DNA from: Methanosarcina sp. DH2
Lineage (GTDB): Archaea > Halobacteriota > Methanosarcinia > Methanosarcinales > Methanosarcinaceae
Reading direction: 5' to 3'
Assembly: GCF_020804225.1 (NCBI RefSeq)
Contig: NZ_WJBI01000009.1
Location: 57,427 to 101,407, forward strand
Length of the DNA: 43,981 bases
Shown: positions 1 to 8,401 of the stretch, piece after piece
How positions within the stretch are numbered: position 1 is the stretch's first letter
How the letters are laid out: every line of letters starts with the position of its first letter
Translations under genes and position numbers: made by a program
The notes under the pieces: generated by a model
The model's input: the letters and a program-made list of their open reading frames with translations, nothing else
Database searches by the model: none
Told to the model about the DNA's origin: nothing

Positions 1-577
1 CAGCAAATGTTTTGAGTCCTACGTCTACTCCGATGAGAGTAGCATGAGAAAAAGGTTCGGGTTCTGGTAGTTCTATTCCATCATCCGTTAAGACGCTCAT
101 ATAGTATTTTCCAGTAGGAGTTCTCAATACTGTTAATGTTTTCATCTCTCCTTGAAAAATGTCTCTGTGCATCTTAACTTTTATCCAACCGAATTTAGGC
201 AACTTAATTTCTGACTTTTCTACATTAAGATCATAATGTTGTGGAAGCTGGAAAGAAAAATGATGATCCTTTTTGCTTTTTCTTTGAGGATAACCGAATC
301 CGAAATTGAAAAAGTTTGTGAAAGCTTTATTTAGATTTCGGCTTGCTTGCTGAAGTGCCCCGGCGTTAATCTCTTTTAGCCAGGGATATATTTCTTTTAG
401 AACTAACAAGTGATTATTAAGATCAAATTCAGAAATACTTATTCTACACTTTCTATATAATGTAGATTTAATATTTAGAAGTTTGTTATAGACGAACCGA
501 GTACTACCGAAGTGTTTTTCCATAAGAACTTTTTGTTCTTTGTTAGGGTAAATCCTGTATCGATTTCCTCGTTTCAT
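1..577 (-). CDS. tnpB: IS200/IS605-family TnpB (OrfB), C-terminal part beyond the window
   Basis: RNA-guided nuclease-type accessory protein of IS200/IS605 elements (family knowledge). The minus-strand frame is open from an ATG at 577 to the window edge, about 192 codons. It starts MKRGNRYRIYPNKEQ, the usual TnpB N-terminal region, and near the edge reads GVDVGLKTFA, the first RuvC motif with its catalytic aspartate. The rest of the RuvC domain, the zinc ribbon and any guide-RNA region at the 3' end lie outside the window, so activity cannot be judged. No TnpA transposase gene is visible on the upstream side, so it may be a stand-alone tnpB. Two short hairpins lie about 95-145 nt upstream of the start and may mark the element's left end. 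Confidence 0.9.
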   Translation of the reverse strand, partial: MKRGNRYRIYPNKEQKVLMEKHFGSTRFVYNKLLNIKSTLYRKCRISISEFDLNNHLLVLKEIYPWLKEINAGALQQASRNLNKAFTNFFNFGFGYPQRKSKKDHHFSFQLPQHYDLNVEKSEIKLPKFGWIKVKMHRDIFQGEMKTLTVLRTPTGKYYMSVLTDDGIELPEPEPFSHATLIGVDVGLKTFA

Positions 578-671
578 TAGCACTATATATGTTTTGAAAC
601 TATGTTAAGATTAACAGATTTACTATCTGTAAGATGTCAGAAAGTTGACGGCTTCCATCCCTCACCTGTTC

Positions 672-721
672 GATCCGGTAAACCGGATCTCCTGAGGAGG
701 GGTCATCTCGCCTTACGAGAT
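672..721. other. Two perfect hairpins upstream of tnpB, possible left end of the element
   Basis: GATCCGG-TAAA-CCGGATC lies at 672-689 and ATCTCG-CCTTA-CGAGAT at 705-721. Both stems are perfect. IS200/IS605 elements have subterminal hairpins rather than terminal inverted repeats (family knowledge), and the position upstream of tnpB fits a left end. The exact boundary cannot be fixed without a second copy. Confidence 0.4.
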
Positions 722-1115
722 AAAAACCTATTCGAGCTTTCCTTTTACAGGAGGTGAATGTTTCGCTTCCAGATCATTATCAGACAACCTGAAAACCTGG
801 AAACCTAAAAACCTTAATAAGGAAGTTTAAATTAAAAAACCTATGTCTGGGATTAAAAATTCTAGTAAAAATAGATATAAGTTAGCTGTTCAGAAGCCGG
901 ACATCAGGTTAATAATTTTATTCCATTATAAGCTAGTAAATTTTGGATACATTTTAGAGGTATATAAAGAAATGTAAAATTTCTTTCACGAGGGGCAAAG
1001 TTAGATATAATAGATTTATAAAGTTACAGTACAAATAAGAGAAGATTTTAAATCCATAGCTGAGATACAGGAAGATTTGTAATTTCAGAAATTTATACTT
1101 TCATAACTTCAAGGA

Positions 1116-1163
1116 CCTTGAATCCGTAAATCCTTGGGTCCGTAAATATTTGGATCCGTAAAT
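1116..1163. repeat. Three 16-nt direct repeats upstream of ino1
   Basis: Units CCTTGAATCCGTAAAT, CCTTGGGTCCGTAAAT and ATTTGGATCCGTAAAT occupy 1116-1131, 1132-1147 and 1148-1163, sharing a TCCGTAAAT core. They end 80 nt before the ino1 start, so they could be operator sites or part of the leader. The rest of 730-1243 is AT-rich with no gene that I can see. Confidence 0.6.
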
Positions 1164-1243
1164 TTTGAAGGTTTTGAGAATCTGTCGTTTCGTGCAAGTT
1201 GTGGTTTATGAGAGTCAGGGTATTCATCGGAGAGTAAGCGCTT

Positions 1244-2344
1244 ATGACAAAAATAAAAATAGCAATTGCAGGAATCGGGAACTGTGCAAGCTCTTTGATA
1301 CAGGGCATCGAGTACTATAAAACCGAGGATAAAGATCCCATAGGACTTATGCACAGGGACATCGGAGGGTACAGGCCCGGCGATATCGAAGTTGTTGCTG
1401 CCTTCGACATTGATGCCAGGAAGGTAGGAAAGGATGTTTCCGAGGCCATATTTGCTCCCCCGAACTGCACAGCGGTTTTTTGTCCTGATATCCCTCCCGC
1501 AGGTGTGAAGGTTAAGATGGGCAGGGTTCTTGACGGGGTCTCCGACCACATGAAGAACTACGGGGAAAATTACACGTTTGTCGTCAGCAGGGAGCCTGAA
1601 GCCACAAAAGCAGAAGTTGTAAAAGAGCTGAGAGATTCAGGCGCTGAAATGCTTCTTAATTATCTCCCTGTCGGTTCTGAAGAAGCTGTCCGTTTCTATG
1701 CCGAATGCGCCCTTGAAGCCGGAGTGGCTCTAATCAATAATATGCCTGTTTTCATTGCAAGCAACCCCGAGTGGGCAAAGAAGTTTGAAGAAAAGAATAT
1801 TCCTGTTATAGGCGATGATATCAAAGCCCAGCTTGGGGCAACGATTACCCACAGGGTCCTTGCAGACCTGTTCGAAAAGCGTGGTGTAAAGCTCGAAAGG
1901 ACATATCAGCTGAACACTGGAGGAAACACCGATTTCCTCAATATGCTCAACAGGAACAGGCTTGCTTCCAAGCGTGAATCAAAGACTGAAGCAGTCCAGT
2001 CCGTGCTCTCTCATAAGCTTGCGGATGAAAATATTCACATAGGACCTAGCGACTACGTTGCCTGGCAGAAAGACAACAAGGTCTGCTTCCTCCGAATGGA
2101 AGGAAAGCTCTTTGGAGATGTACCTATGAATATAGAACTCCGGCTTTCTGTGGAAGATTCCCCCAACTCCGCAGGCGTAGTTATTGATGCTGTCCGCTGT
2201 TGCAAGCTTGCTCTTGACCGCGGGATAGGAGGCGTACTATACTCCCCGGCTTCCTACTTCATGAAACATCCGGCTATCCAGTACCCTGATGATGTGGCAT
2301 ATCGCAGAACTGAAGAATTTATAGCTGGTACAAGGGAGCGTTAA
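1244..2344 (+). CDS. ino1: Inositol-3-phosphate synthase (myo-inositol-1-phosphate synthase)
   Basis: Converts glucose 6-phosphate to inositol 3-phosphate using bound NAD, the first step to inositol phospholipids of the archaeal membrane (family knowledge). The 366-residue protein opens with the nucleotide-binding motif [12 protein letters not shown] in the Rossmann fold and has the compact archaeal/actinobacterial length rather than the >500 residues of eukaryotic enzymes. The family stretches [12 protein letters not shown] and [10 protein letters not shown], which bind substrate and NAD, are present. The ATG at 1244 follows a GGAG Shine-Dalgarno about 11 nt upstream. The gene stands alone, converges on radB and is followed by a hairpin terminator. 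No defects are seen. Confidence 0.95.
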   Translation: MTKIKIAIAGIGNCASSLIQGIEYYKTEDKDPIGLMHRDIGGYRPGDIEVVAAFDIDARKVGKDVSEAIFAPPNCTAVFCPDIPPAGVKVKMGRVLDGVSDHMKNYGENYTFVVSREPEATKAEVVKELRDSGAEMLLNYLPVGSEEAVRFYAECALEAGVALINNMPVFIASNPEWAKKFEEKNIPVIGDDIKAQLGATITHRVLADLFEKRGVKLERTYQLNTGGNTDFLNMLNRNRLASKRESKTEAVQSVLSHKLADENIHIGPSDYVAWQKDNKVCFLRMEGKLFGDVPMNIELRLSVEDSPNSAGVVIDAVRCCKLALDRGIGGVLYSPASYFMKHPAIQYPDDVAYRRTEEFIAGTRER

Positions 2345-2426
2345 AGCAGTAGGTAAAAAAATTCCAGAAGGAAAAAGATTCTAGAAGGAAAAAAATTCCT
2401 ATAAAAGCGATTTTAATGCCAGAAAA

Positions 2427-2460
2427 TCCCGGAAAAATCCGGGACTTTTACTTTTTCAGG
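2427..2460 (+). terminator. Hairpin terminator after ino1
   Basis: A perfect 7-bp stem TCCCGGA (2427-2433) / TCCGGGA (2438-2444) with an AAAA loop is followed by T-rich sequence. It lies between the convergent ino1 and radB genes, about 85 nt after the ino1 stop. Confidence 0.65.
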
Positions 2461-2537
2461 ACTTTTATTTTTTCTGTTCAGAAATTTTTTTTATTAAATG
2501 AAATTTTCTACGGAATTCACTCAATCTTTTTACCGAT

Positions 2538-3206
2538 TTAACGAATCCCTTCTGCTGTAATTGTAAATTCTGCGCTTGAGCCTTCAGGACGTGAGCGGTG
2601 TTTATAGAGAATGGCGCGTCTTGTACCTGTACCTGTTTTTTCCAGCTGGATGATTGTCTTTGAAATGTGTTCCAGAGAAGTTCCCCCCAATGGGCGCACT
2701 CCTCCTGCAGTCATGTCTGAATATACCTGATTTGTTATAATTGCGGTAAAACCGTATTTACGAGAAAGGGCATGCAAGAACCCTATCTGGTTAGCAAGTT
2801 CTCTACGGTTTTTTATGCCGGTCTCCTCATCTTCGAGTTCAAACCTGTAATATGAAGTCGCAGAGTCCAGAACCACGAGTCCGATATTCTCACCTGCTAT
2901 TCTCTCCACCTCTCTTACAGCTGCATACTGCTCTTCAAAACTCAGGGGTTCATAGATAATTATGCTCCTGGCTATTTCCTTTGCATTTTCTCCTGCGATC
3001 TGTTTGAAACGAACAGGAGAAAGCCCTTCAGTATCTATGAAAATGACTTTCTGCCCCTGCTTTACACATTCCACTGCAAGCTGGATGCAGATGTTTGTTT
3101 TTCCGGTCCCTGCGGCTCCGAAGACCTGAGTTACGATCCCTCTCTCGAAACCTCCTCCCAGGAGGTCGTCAAGGGGCTTACAACCGGAAGGTAATAGTTT
3201 CTCTAT
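2538..3206 (-). CDS. radB: DNA repair and recombination protein RadB
   Basis: RadB is the archaeal RecA/Rad51 paralogue thought to assist RadA in homologous recombination (family knowledge). The reading gives a Walker A GAAGTGKT, the segment IDTEGLSPVRFKQIAGENA, a Walker B-like region VVLDSATSYYRFE and a C-terminal ...GTRRAILYKHRSRPEG. The helix-hairpin-helix domain of RadA is absent, as expected. The frame has no ATG, GTG or TTG between an upstream TAG and a GTG at 3074, but that GTG lies after the Walker A motif and would give a useless protein. Homologous sequence reads back through LLPSGCKPLDDLLGGGF to an ATA codon at 3206-3204. That codon is preceded at about 7 nt by GAGGTG, a good match to the 16S 3' end, so I place the start there (222 residues). 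An ATA start is inference. Confidence 0.85.
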   Translation of the reverse strand: MEKLLPSGCKPLDDLLGGGFERGIVTQVFGAAGTGKTNICIQLAVECVKQGQKVIFIDTEGLSPVRFKQIAGENAKEIARSIIIYEPLSFEEQYAAVREVERIAGENIGLVVLDSATSYYRFELEDEETGIKNRRELANQIGFLHALSRKYGFTAIITNQVYSDMTAGGVRPLGGTSLEHISKTIIQLEKTGTGTRRAILYKHRSRPEGSSAEFTITAEGIR

Positions 3207-4202
3207 GACGTGACACCTCTTTTTGCACTTGAGAGAGGTATGAAAGACCCATGATATAATGCTTTTTTCGTCACTTTTTGTCTTTTTCTAAAAATAAAGC
3301 TGCGGAGACATAAAAAGGTAAAAGAAACAGGAGAAGAGGAAGATAGAGATAGGGAAAAGAAGAACATGAAATCATAAAAAGAGGAACACTGAACCGAAGA
3401 GTTAAAAAAGAGGGAGTTTAAGAAATGGAGAATTGAAATTCAGGATCTAAATTAGGAAACCCGAAAGATTCAAAGGTTCTATAACGAAATAAAACTATGG
3501 AAGACATATAAAAGAATATGTCATAAAAGAGTCTCTCTTTATTTATAACCATAGTCTTTTGCTACAGGTCACATTTTTTTACGCGGCAAAAATACACTGG
3601 AGACGTCCTTCACTAATATATTATAATGTTCTCAAGGAATAAAGCCATATATATGATATCCATAACTATATCCATTAAAGTGCCTTCCACACCAGATAAA
3701 GTCTTCTGTACTTGAAAATGTTTTCACAAATCAGGCATTTTTTTAAAAACAGAAGCCCTTAAGTTTGTCACCAGATCTGATAACAAATAGCTATCTTTGT
3801 ATACAAAGTAAGAGGGTTATTATATCCAAAGATGGGTTGAAAAACCATTATAAGTAAGATCGGGCATTTAGAATAATTACCTGGAAATAAAGATAACCTC
3901 ACTCAATAGAGTGAAAAATGATATCTAAAGGGCACTCTTTGGAAACTGCATGCCCTGTTCCGATATTGCTGACTAGTTTGGGAGAGTTATTATACGATTA
4001 ATAGGGTTGGCTAAGGAATGGTACCCGTGTGGAGTTTTGTTTTATTGTTGCGATGCTCTGCACCAGCATACTCATTCCCGACACACTGAAAATAAAAGAG
4101 ATATGTCAGAAAGATGCATGTAAAAAACATGCAAGATACGAGAAAAAATGCAAAAATATACTGTACCATAAATACTGTACAATAAATAGAGGGGCGCAAA
4201 GC
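3207..4202. other. Long intergenic region between radB and nrdH
   Basis: About 1 kb, AT-rich. I found no coding frame with a recognisable product and no RNA gene. An open frame runs back from nrdH to 4029, but the good Shine-Dalgarno at 4188 argues against using it. The region should hold the divergent radB and nrd promoters. The only clear repeat is the 14-nt duplication just before nrdH. Confidence 0.5.
4160..4187. repeat. Tandem 14-nt repeat in the nrdH promoter/leader
   Basis: ACTGTACCATAAAT (4160-4173) is immediately followed by ACTGTACAATAAAT (4174-4187), 13 of 14 matching. The pair ends just before the nrdH Shine-Dalgarno, a position suited to an operator or leader element. It does not match the bacterial NrdR box as I know it. 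Confidence 0.5.
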
Positions 4203-4457
4203 ATGGCAAAAATAATAGTATACACAACGGAACGTTGTCCTAAGTGCAATAAATTGAAGAAATTTCTGGAATCAAATTCAGTACCTTTCGAAGTAGCAGA
4301 TATGTCTACACCGGAAGCCCTGACTGAACTGCGCTTCAATGGAGTCTTTACAGTGACAGCGCCTGTTTTACAGATTAATAATGACATGTTCCTGACACAT
4401 GAAGAGCTCTTCCGCGGGGAAGAAGTGGACTCGGAAAAACTCCTGGGAATTGTATAA
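4203..4457 (+). CDS. nrdH: Glutaredoxin-like redoxin (NrdH type)
   Basis: Small dithiol electron carrier of 84 residues with a thioredoxin fold. The active site C12-P-K-C15 lies right after the first beta strand (IIVYTTERCPKC). A cis-proline segment (TVTAPVLQI) follows, typical of NrdH/glutaredoxins. The start at 4203 is chosen because AGAGGGG lies 8 nt upstream; a longer open frame from 4029 has no such site. The stop overlaps the nrdD ATG by one base (TAATG), so translation is coupled. The class III reductase of Methanosarcina barkeri has been shown to take electrons from a NrdH-type redoxin instead of formate, and this arrangement fits that role. Confidence 0.9.
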   Translation: MAKIIVYTTERCPKCNKLKKFLESNSVPFEVADMSTPEALTELRFNGVFTVTAPVLQINNDMFLTHEELFRGEEVDSEKLLGIV

Positions 4458-6922
4458 TGCAGGCATCTGAAAATATAAAAACAATTAAAAACTTTGCAGA
4501 TTCCATCCTATCCTATACAACTGCTGAAGATGAGAAAATGACAGGCGAGATTTTCTTAACCAATGACGAATTATCTGACAGCCAGCCAGTGCAACAGGCA
4601 CTTATCGGGCTCTCTACCTCTTCCCTCCCCAAAAATGACCAGTTATCTGACAATCAGCCCGTACAAAAGACACTTGATGGGCTGTCCGTCTCTCCTCTCC
4701 CCAGAGTCAGGACAACAGAAGGTTTCATTCTTAACTGGGACAGGAATATCATTGTAAGCCAGCTCCTGAAAGAAACAAAATTAAGCGAGATCTTCTATAA
4801 TAAACCCTCAATCACAAAAGAAGAAGCCGTTGATATTGCAAAAGAAGCGGAAAGAATCATCCGAAAGATGAATATTAAGTTCCTGTCAGGGCCTCTTATC
4901 CGTGAAATAGTAAACAATATTCTTCTTGACAGAGGGCATGTGGAATGGAGAAATATAATGACAAGAGTCGGGGCGTCTGTTTACGATGCCTATGAAATCG
5001 ACTCCGGATACGGCTTTGGGGCAAACGATAATGCAAACCAGCTGAACAATGCTGAGACTTCGCATAAAAGAAAAGCCGACAAAATGTCCAAAGAGCAAAA
5101 TCTCCTACTGATGCCAAAAGAGCTTGCAGACCTGCACCTTAATGGCGACTTCCACATCCATGACCTCGAATACATGGGCACAAGACCTTTTTGCCAGGAC
5201 TGGGACCTTCGCTACTTCTTTTATTACGGGCTTATGCCTGACGGAGTAGGAACACAATCAAGTGTTGCAAAACCCGCAAAGAATGCCGAAGTAGCTTTCC
5301 TTCATGCTGTAAAGGCGATGGGCTCAGCCCAGACTAATTTCGCAGGCGGGCAGGGCTTTTACAATTTTCTGACCTTTATCGCCCCTTATCTGGAAGGCAA
5401 GTCCGAAGTTGAGATCAGGCAGCTTATGCAGATGTTCGTTTATGAAATGATGCAGATGATGTGTGCAAGAGGCGGACAGACTGTCTTTTCTTCTGTGCAG
5501 CTTTCCCCCGGAGTTCCGAGGCTCTGGAAAAACATTCCTATCGTGGCCATGGGCAAAGTCTGGGACGGAAAGCAGGCTCCTCTCAGAACCTACGGAGAAT
5601 TCGAAAAAGAGGTCCGTCTCGGGTTCAGGGCTCTTATGGATGTCATGCTTGAAGGAGACGCCTGGGGCAAACCTTTCAGCTTCCCGAAACCAGAAATCTC
5701 TCTCGAACCCGACTTCATGGAAGAGGACGAGAGTTTTAACAGGGTTCACCCCGAGCTTCCGACTTACAAAGAACTTTACAGGATGACCTTTGAACTGGCT
5801 GCCAAATTCGGAACCCCCTATTTTGATAACCAGCTTCCGGAGTACAGAGGCGCAGGAGAAGGAATTTCATGCTACCAGTGCTGTGCCTACCAGTTCTCTG
5901 CAAATCCTACCGACGATAAAGAATTCGGTGATAAGCTTCGTTTCAAGGATGGAAAACATTTCTCCATGGGCTCATGGATGGTCCTGTCTTTAAACTGTCC
6001 CAGGGCAGCATACAGAGCTGAATATGATGACGAAAAACTATTCAATGAGCTCAAGACCCTGATGAACAGAGGTGTGGAAGTCTTCAAGATCAAGAGAAGA
6101 TGGATGAACAGCCTGATCAAGAAAAACAGGATCCCCTTTGCAGCCCAGTGCCCCAAGGACCCGAACACCGGGGAGAAAGGGGCAATGGCTGTGGACTTCG
6201 ACAGCCTTGTGTATACTATTGGAATAGTAGGGATCAATGAGATGGTCCAGTACCACACTGGCTACCAGATCCACGAGTCTCCTGCTGCGTATAAGCTTGC
6301 CATCAGGGCTATGTTCGAAATGAAAATGCATGCTCAGAAGCTCTCGAAGGAAAACGGCATGGAAATTGCCCTTGCAAGGACTCCTGCAGAAACTACAGCC
6401 CAGCGTTTTGCAGTTTCAGACCTCCTGCACAGGGAATACGCTGACAAAGCCGAACTCACAATTAAAGGGGATTTGAAGACCGCAATGAAGGAGTTCAACG
6501 AGACGCGCGATCTGCCAATTTACTATACCAACGGAACTCACATTCCTCCCGGAGCCGATATTTCCCTGCCTGAAAGGATAAAGTACGAACACACTTTCTT
6601 CCCGATAGTAGATGGCGGAAATATCATGCATATCTGGCTTGGAGAAGGGAAACCTGACCCTGACGGCCTGCAGGAGCTTGCCATGCATATAGCAAAGAAC
6701 ACACAGACGGGTTACTTTGCCTTCACAAGGGACATGACAGTATGCACTGACGAGGGATATGTAGCCACTGGCCTGCTGGACAAATGCCCGAAGTGCGGGT
6801 CTGAAAACGTGCAGCACCTCTCAAGGATTACTGGCTATCTCCAGTCCGTAGAAGGCTGGAACAGGGGCAAGCGCCAGGAACTTAAGGACAGGAAGCGCTA
6901 CAACACAGGGGAACTCAGGTGA
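4457..6922 (+). CDS. nrdD: Anaerobic ribonucleoside-triphosphate reductase (class III), NrdD
   Basis: Glycyl-radical enzyme reducing ribonucleoside triphosphates to deoxy forms without oxygen; 821 residues. An ATP-cone allosteric domain covers roughly residues 84-180 (RTTEGFILNWDRNIIV onward). The active-site cysteines sit in ISCYQCCAYQF (C472, C475, C476). The C-terminal radical loop RITGYL carries the glycine at 793, preceded by one CPKC pair (C777/C780) of the zinc site. Start: the ATG overlaps the nrdH stop. Unusually, residues 36-59 and 60-83 are a tandem duplication (NDELSDSQPVQ... / NDQLSDNQPVQ...) inserted before the ATP cone. Cysteines next to the active site suit the redoxin-dependent rather than the formate-dependent subgroup; this is inference from the neighbourhood and family knowledge. 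Confidence 0.96.
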   Translation: MQASENIKTIKNFADSILSYTTAEDEKMTGEIFLTNDELSDSQPVQQALIGLSTSSLPKNDQLSDNQPVQKTLDGLSVSPLPRVRTTEGFILNWDRNIIVSQLLKETKLSEIFYNKPSITKEEAVDIAKEAERIIRKMNIKFLSGPLIREIVNNILLDRGHVEWRNIMTRVGASVYDAYEIDSGYGFGANDNANQLNNAETSHKRKADKMSKEQNLLLMPKELADLHLNGDFHIHDLEYMGTRPFCQDWDLRYFFYYGLMPDGVGTQSSVAKPAKNAEVAFLHAVKAMGSAQTNFAGGQGFYNFLTFIAPYLEGKSEVEIRQLMQMFVYEMMQMMCARGGQTVFSSVQLSPGVPRLWKNIPIVAMGKVWDGKQAPLRTYGEFEKEVRLGFRALMDVMLEGDAWGKPFSFPKPEISLEPDFMEEDESFNRVHPELPTYKELYRMTFELAAKFGTPYFDNQLPEYRGAGEGISCYQCCAYQFSANPTDDKEFGDKLRFKDGKHFSMGSWMVLSLNCPRAAYRAEYDDEKLFNELKTLMNRGVEVFKIKRRWMNSLIKKNRIPFAAQCPKDPNTGEKGAMAVDFDSLVYTIGIVGINEMVQYHTGYQIHESPAAYKLAIRAMFEMKMHAQKLSKENGMEIALARTPAETTAQRFAVSDLLHREYADKAELTIKGDLKTAMKEFNETRDLPIYYTNGTHIPPGADISLPERIKYEHTFFPIVDGGNIMHIWLGEGKPDPDGLQELAMHIAKNTQTGYFAFTRDMTVCTDEGYVATGLLDKCPKCGSENVQHLSRITGYLQSVEGWNRGKRQELKDRKRYNTGELR

Positions 6923-6990
6923 GTTCCCTTAAACTCTTTTTTTACGCAAAATAGAAATCGTAATTATGTAAATTGGAAATGGTAACTGCT

Positions 6991-7773
6991 ATGAAAGTGA
7001 ATTACGCAGGCACTGTCCCGATCTCAACTCTTGACTGGACAGGAAAGGCTGCGATCACCATCTTTTTTCGAGGATGTCCTCTTCGCTGCCCTTACTGCCA
7101 GAACCATCCGTACCTTGAAAGATCGAGTCTGGTAGAACTTGACTTTGTGAAGGAGGAGATTAAAACATCAAAACCTTTTGTAAGCACGGTTGTTTTTTCG
7201 GGAGGGGAGCCCCTTATGCAGGAAGCTGTTATTCCCCTGGCTGAGTTTGCAAAGAGTCTCGGGCTTTTAGTTGGAATCCACACAAACGGCTGCTACCCTG
7301 AAAGAGTGAATGAGCTTGTTGAGCGAAAACTGGTTGATAAGTTATTTATCGACATAAAAGCCCCTCTTGATGATCCAGAGCTCTATGGAAAGGTCGCAGG
7401 ATGGAAGGAATATAAAGGGGCAAGCAGTGTCTTCAAAAAAACTCCAGAGGAGATCATTGTAGCCGTTGCAAAAACGATAGAGACTGCAGATGCCAGCGGC
7501 GTGGAACTGGAGCTACGGACGACAGTAATAAGGGGTTTAATCGGAAGCGAAGAAGACATTGCCAGTGTAGTTGCCTGGATTTCGAAAAACGTGAAAAACA
7601 GGGAAGTTACCTATGTATTGCAGCAGGGAATCCCGGAACACAGCCTTCAGGAGGATCTCAGGAAAATCAGGGTTCTGGAAAGGGAAGAACTTCTAAAACT
7701 TGGAGAAATAGCAAAAGGCTTCCTGGGAAAAGTAAGGATAAGGACAAAAGAAGAAGGAGAAGAAATTGTTTGA
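6991..7773 (+). CDS. nrdG: Anaerobic ribonucleoside-triphosphate reductase activating protein NrdG (radical SAM)
   Basis: Radical-SAM activase that puts the glycyl radical on NrdD. The 4Fe-4S/SAM motif is C29-PLR-C33-PY-C36 near the N-terminus, followed by the SAM-binding FSGGEPLMQ. At 260 residues it is longer than enterobacterial NrdG (about 150) and belongs to the larger archaeal type related to pyruvate-formate-lyase activases. Start: I chose the ATG at 6991 (MKVNYAGTVPIS); an in-frame ATG at 6979 and a TTG at 6973 are alternatives, and none has a strong Shine-Dalgarno. It begins 68 nt after nrdD and is probably in the same transcript. Confidence 0.9.
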   Translation: MKVNYAGTVPISTLDWTGKAAITIFFRGCPLRCPYCQNHPYLERSSLVELDFVKEEIKTSKPFVSTVVFSGGEPLMQEAVIPLAEFAKSLGLLVGIHTNGCYPERVNELVERKLVDKLFIDIKAPLDDPELYGKVAGWKEYKGASSVFKKTPEEIIVAVAKTIETADASGVELELRTTVIRGLIGSEEDIASVVAWISKNVKNREVTYVLQQGIPEHSLQEDLRKIRVLEREELLKLGEIAKGFLGKVRIRTKEEGEEIV

Positions 7774-7782
7774 TTCGATTTG

Positions 7783-7873
7783 GAATCATCAAATAACCTT
7801 ACTCTAATCTGATCATCAAGTAACTTTATCCTGACCTGATCATCAAGCAATTTTACTGGCAGCTGATAATTTA
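7783..7873. repeat. 27-nt tandem repeat after nrdG
   Basis: Three diverged 27-nt units (starts 7783, 7810, 7837) plus a fragment from 7864, built on TGATCATCAAG. They begin 9 nt after the nrdG stop. The rest of the spacer to 8401 is AT-rich with no gene recognised, apart from the inverted repeat at 8281-8313. Confidence 0.55.
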
Positions 7874-8280
7874 CCAGAACTTATTATATATTTATGGTAT
7901 TTTTCGCTGCATTCTACTGCATTTTTGCATTTTTGCTTATATTCTTCTAAACATATTTTGATCCATTAACCCTTTCCACCTTTTCATTGATTCCTATCTC
8001 ATTGATTTTACCTACCAAGTTTTTACCTACAGGTTTCTACCTACCAATTTTTACAGAAAAAGTATGCTTTAGGTTCAAATTCATTTGAAGTTTACAAAAG
8101 TCTTATACATGCCAAAGCATAAAAGACACTGATTAAACCCCTGGTAAAACCCCACTTGCTTGGAATTCAATACACTGTACCGGAAAGTACAGATATCCGG
8201 AAAGTTTCCCTATAGTTTCTCCGGCAATATCCCTTCTGTATTCCTGCATAATACCGAAAACTCCTGTATGCACGCCACCA

Positions 8281-8313
8281 AACTTTTGTGTAACCTTCAG
8301 GGTTACAAAAGTT
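8281..8313. promoter_or_regulatory. Imperfect inverted repeat upstream of thiL
   Basis: AACTTTTGTGTAACC (8281-8295) faces GGTTACAAAAGTT (8301-8313) with a 2-nt bulge. It lies about 50 nt upstream of the probable thiL TATA box, so an operator is possible. There is no T-run after it, so a terminator for nrdG is less likely. Confidence 0.35.
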
Positions 8314-8364
8314 AAATAAAGGAGAGGAACTCAGTCCATTTTAACCCGGAGAAAGGGACGTATC

Positions 8365-8373
8365 TATAAAAAA
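8365..8373 (+). promoter_or_regulatory. Probable TATA box of thiL
   Basis: TATAAAAAA lies 29 nt before the thiL ATG. With the usual archaeal spacing the transcript would start within about 10 nt of the ATG, which explains why no Shine-Dalgarno is seen. Confidence 0.45.
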
Positions 8374-8401
8374 GGAAAGCAGAAGTAATCGCTCCCAAAA
8401 A

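Noticed and set aside
4029-4202. N-terminal extension of the redoxin
   Set aside because: Open frame only; the redoxin fold begins at 4203 and a good ribosome site lies 8 nt before it.
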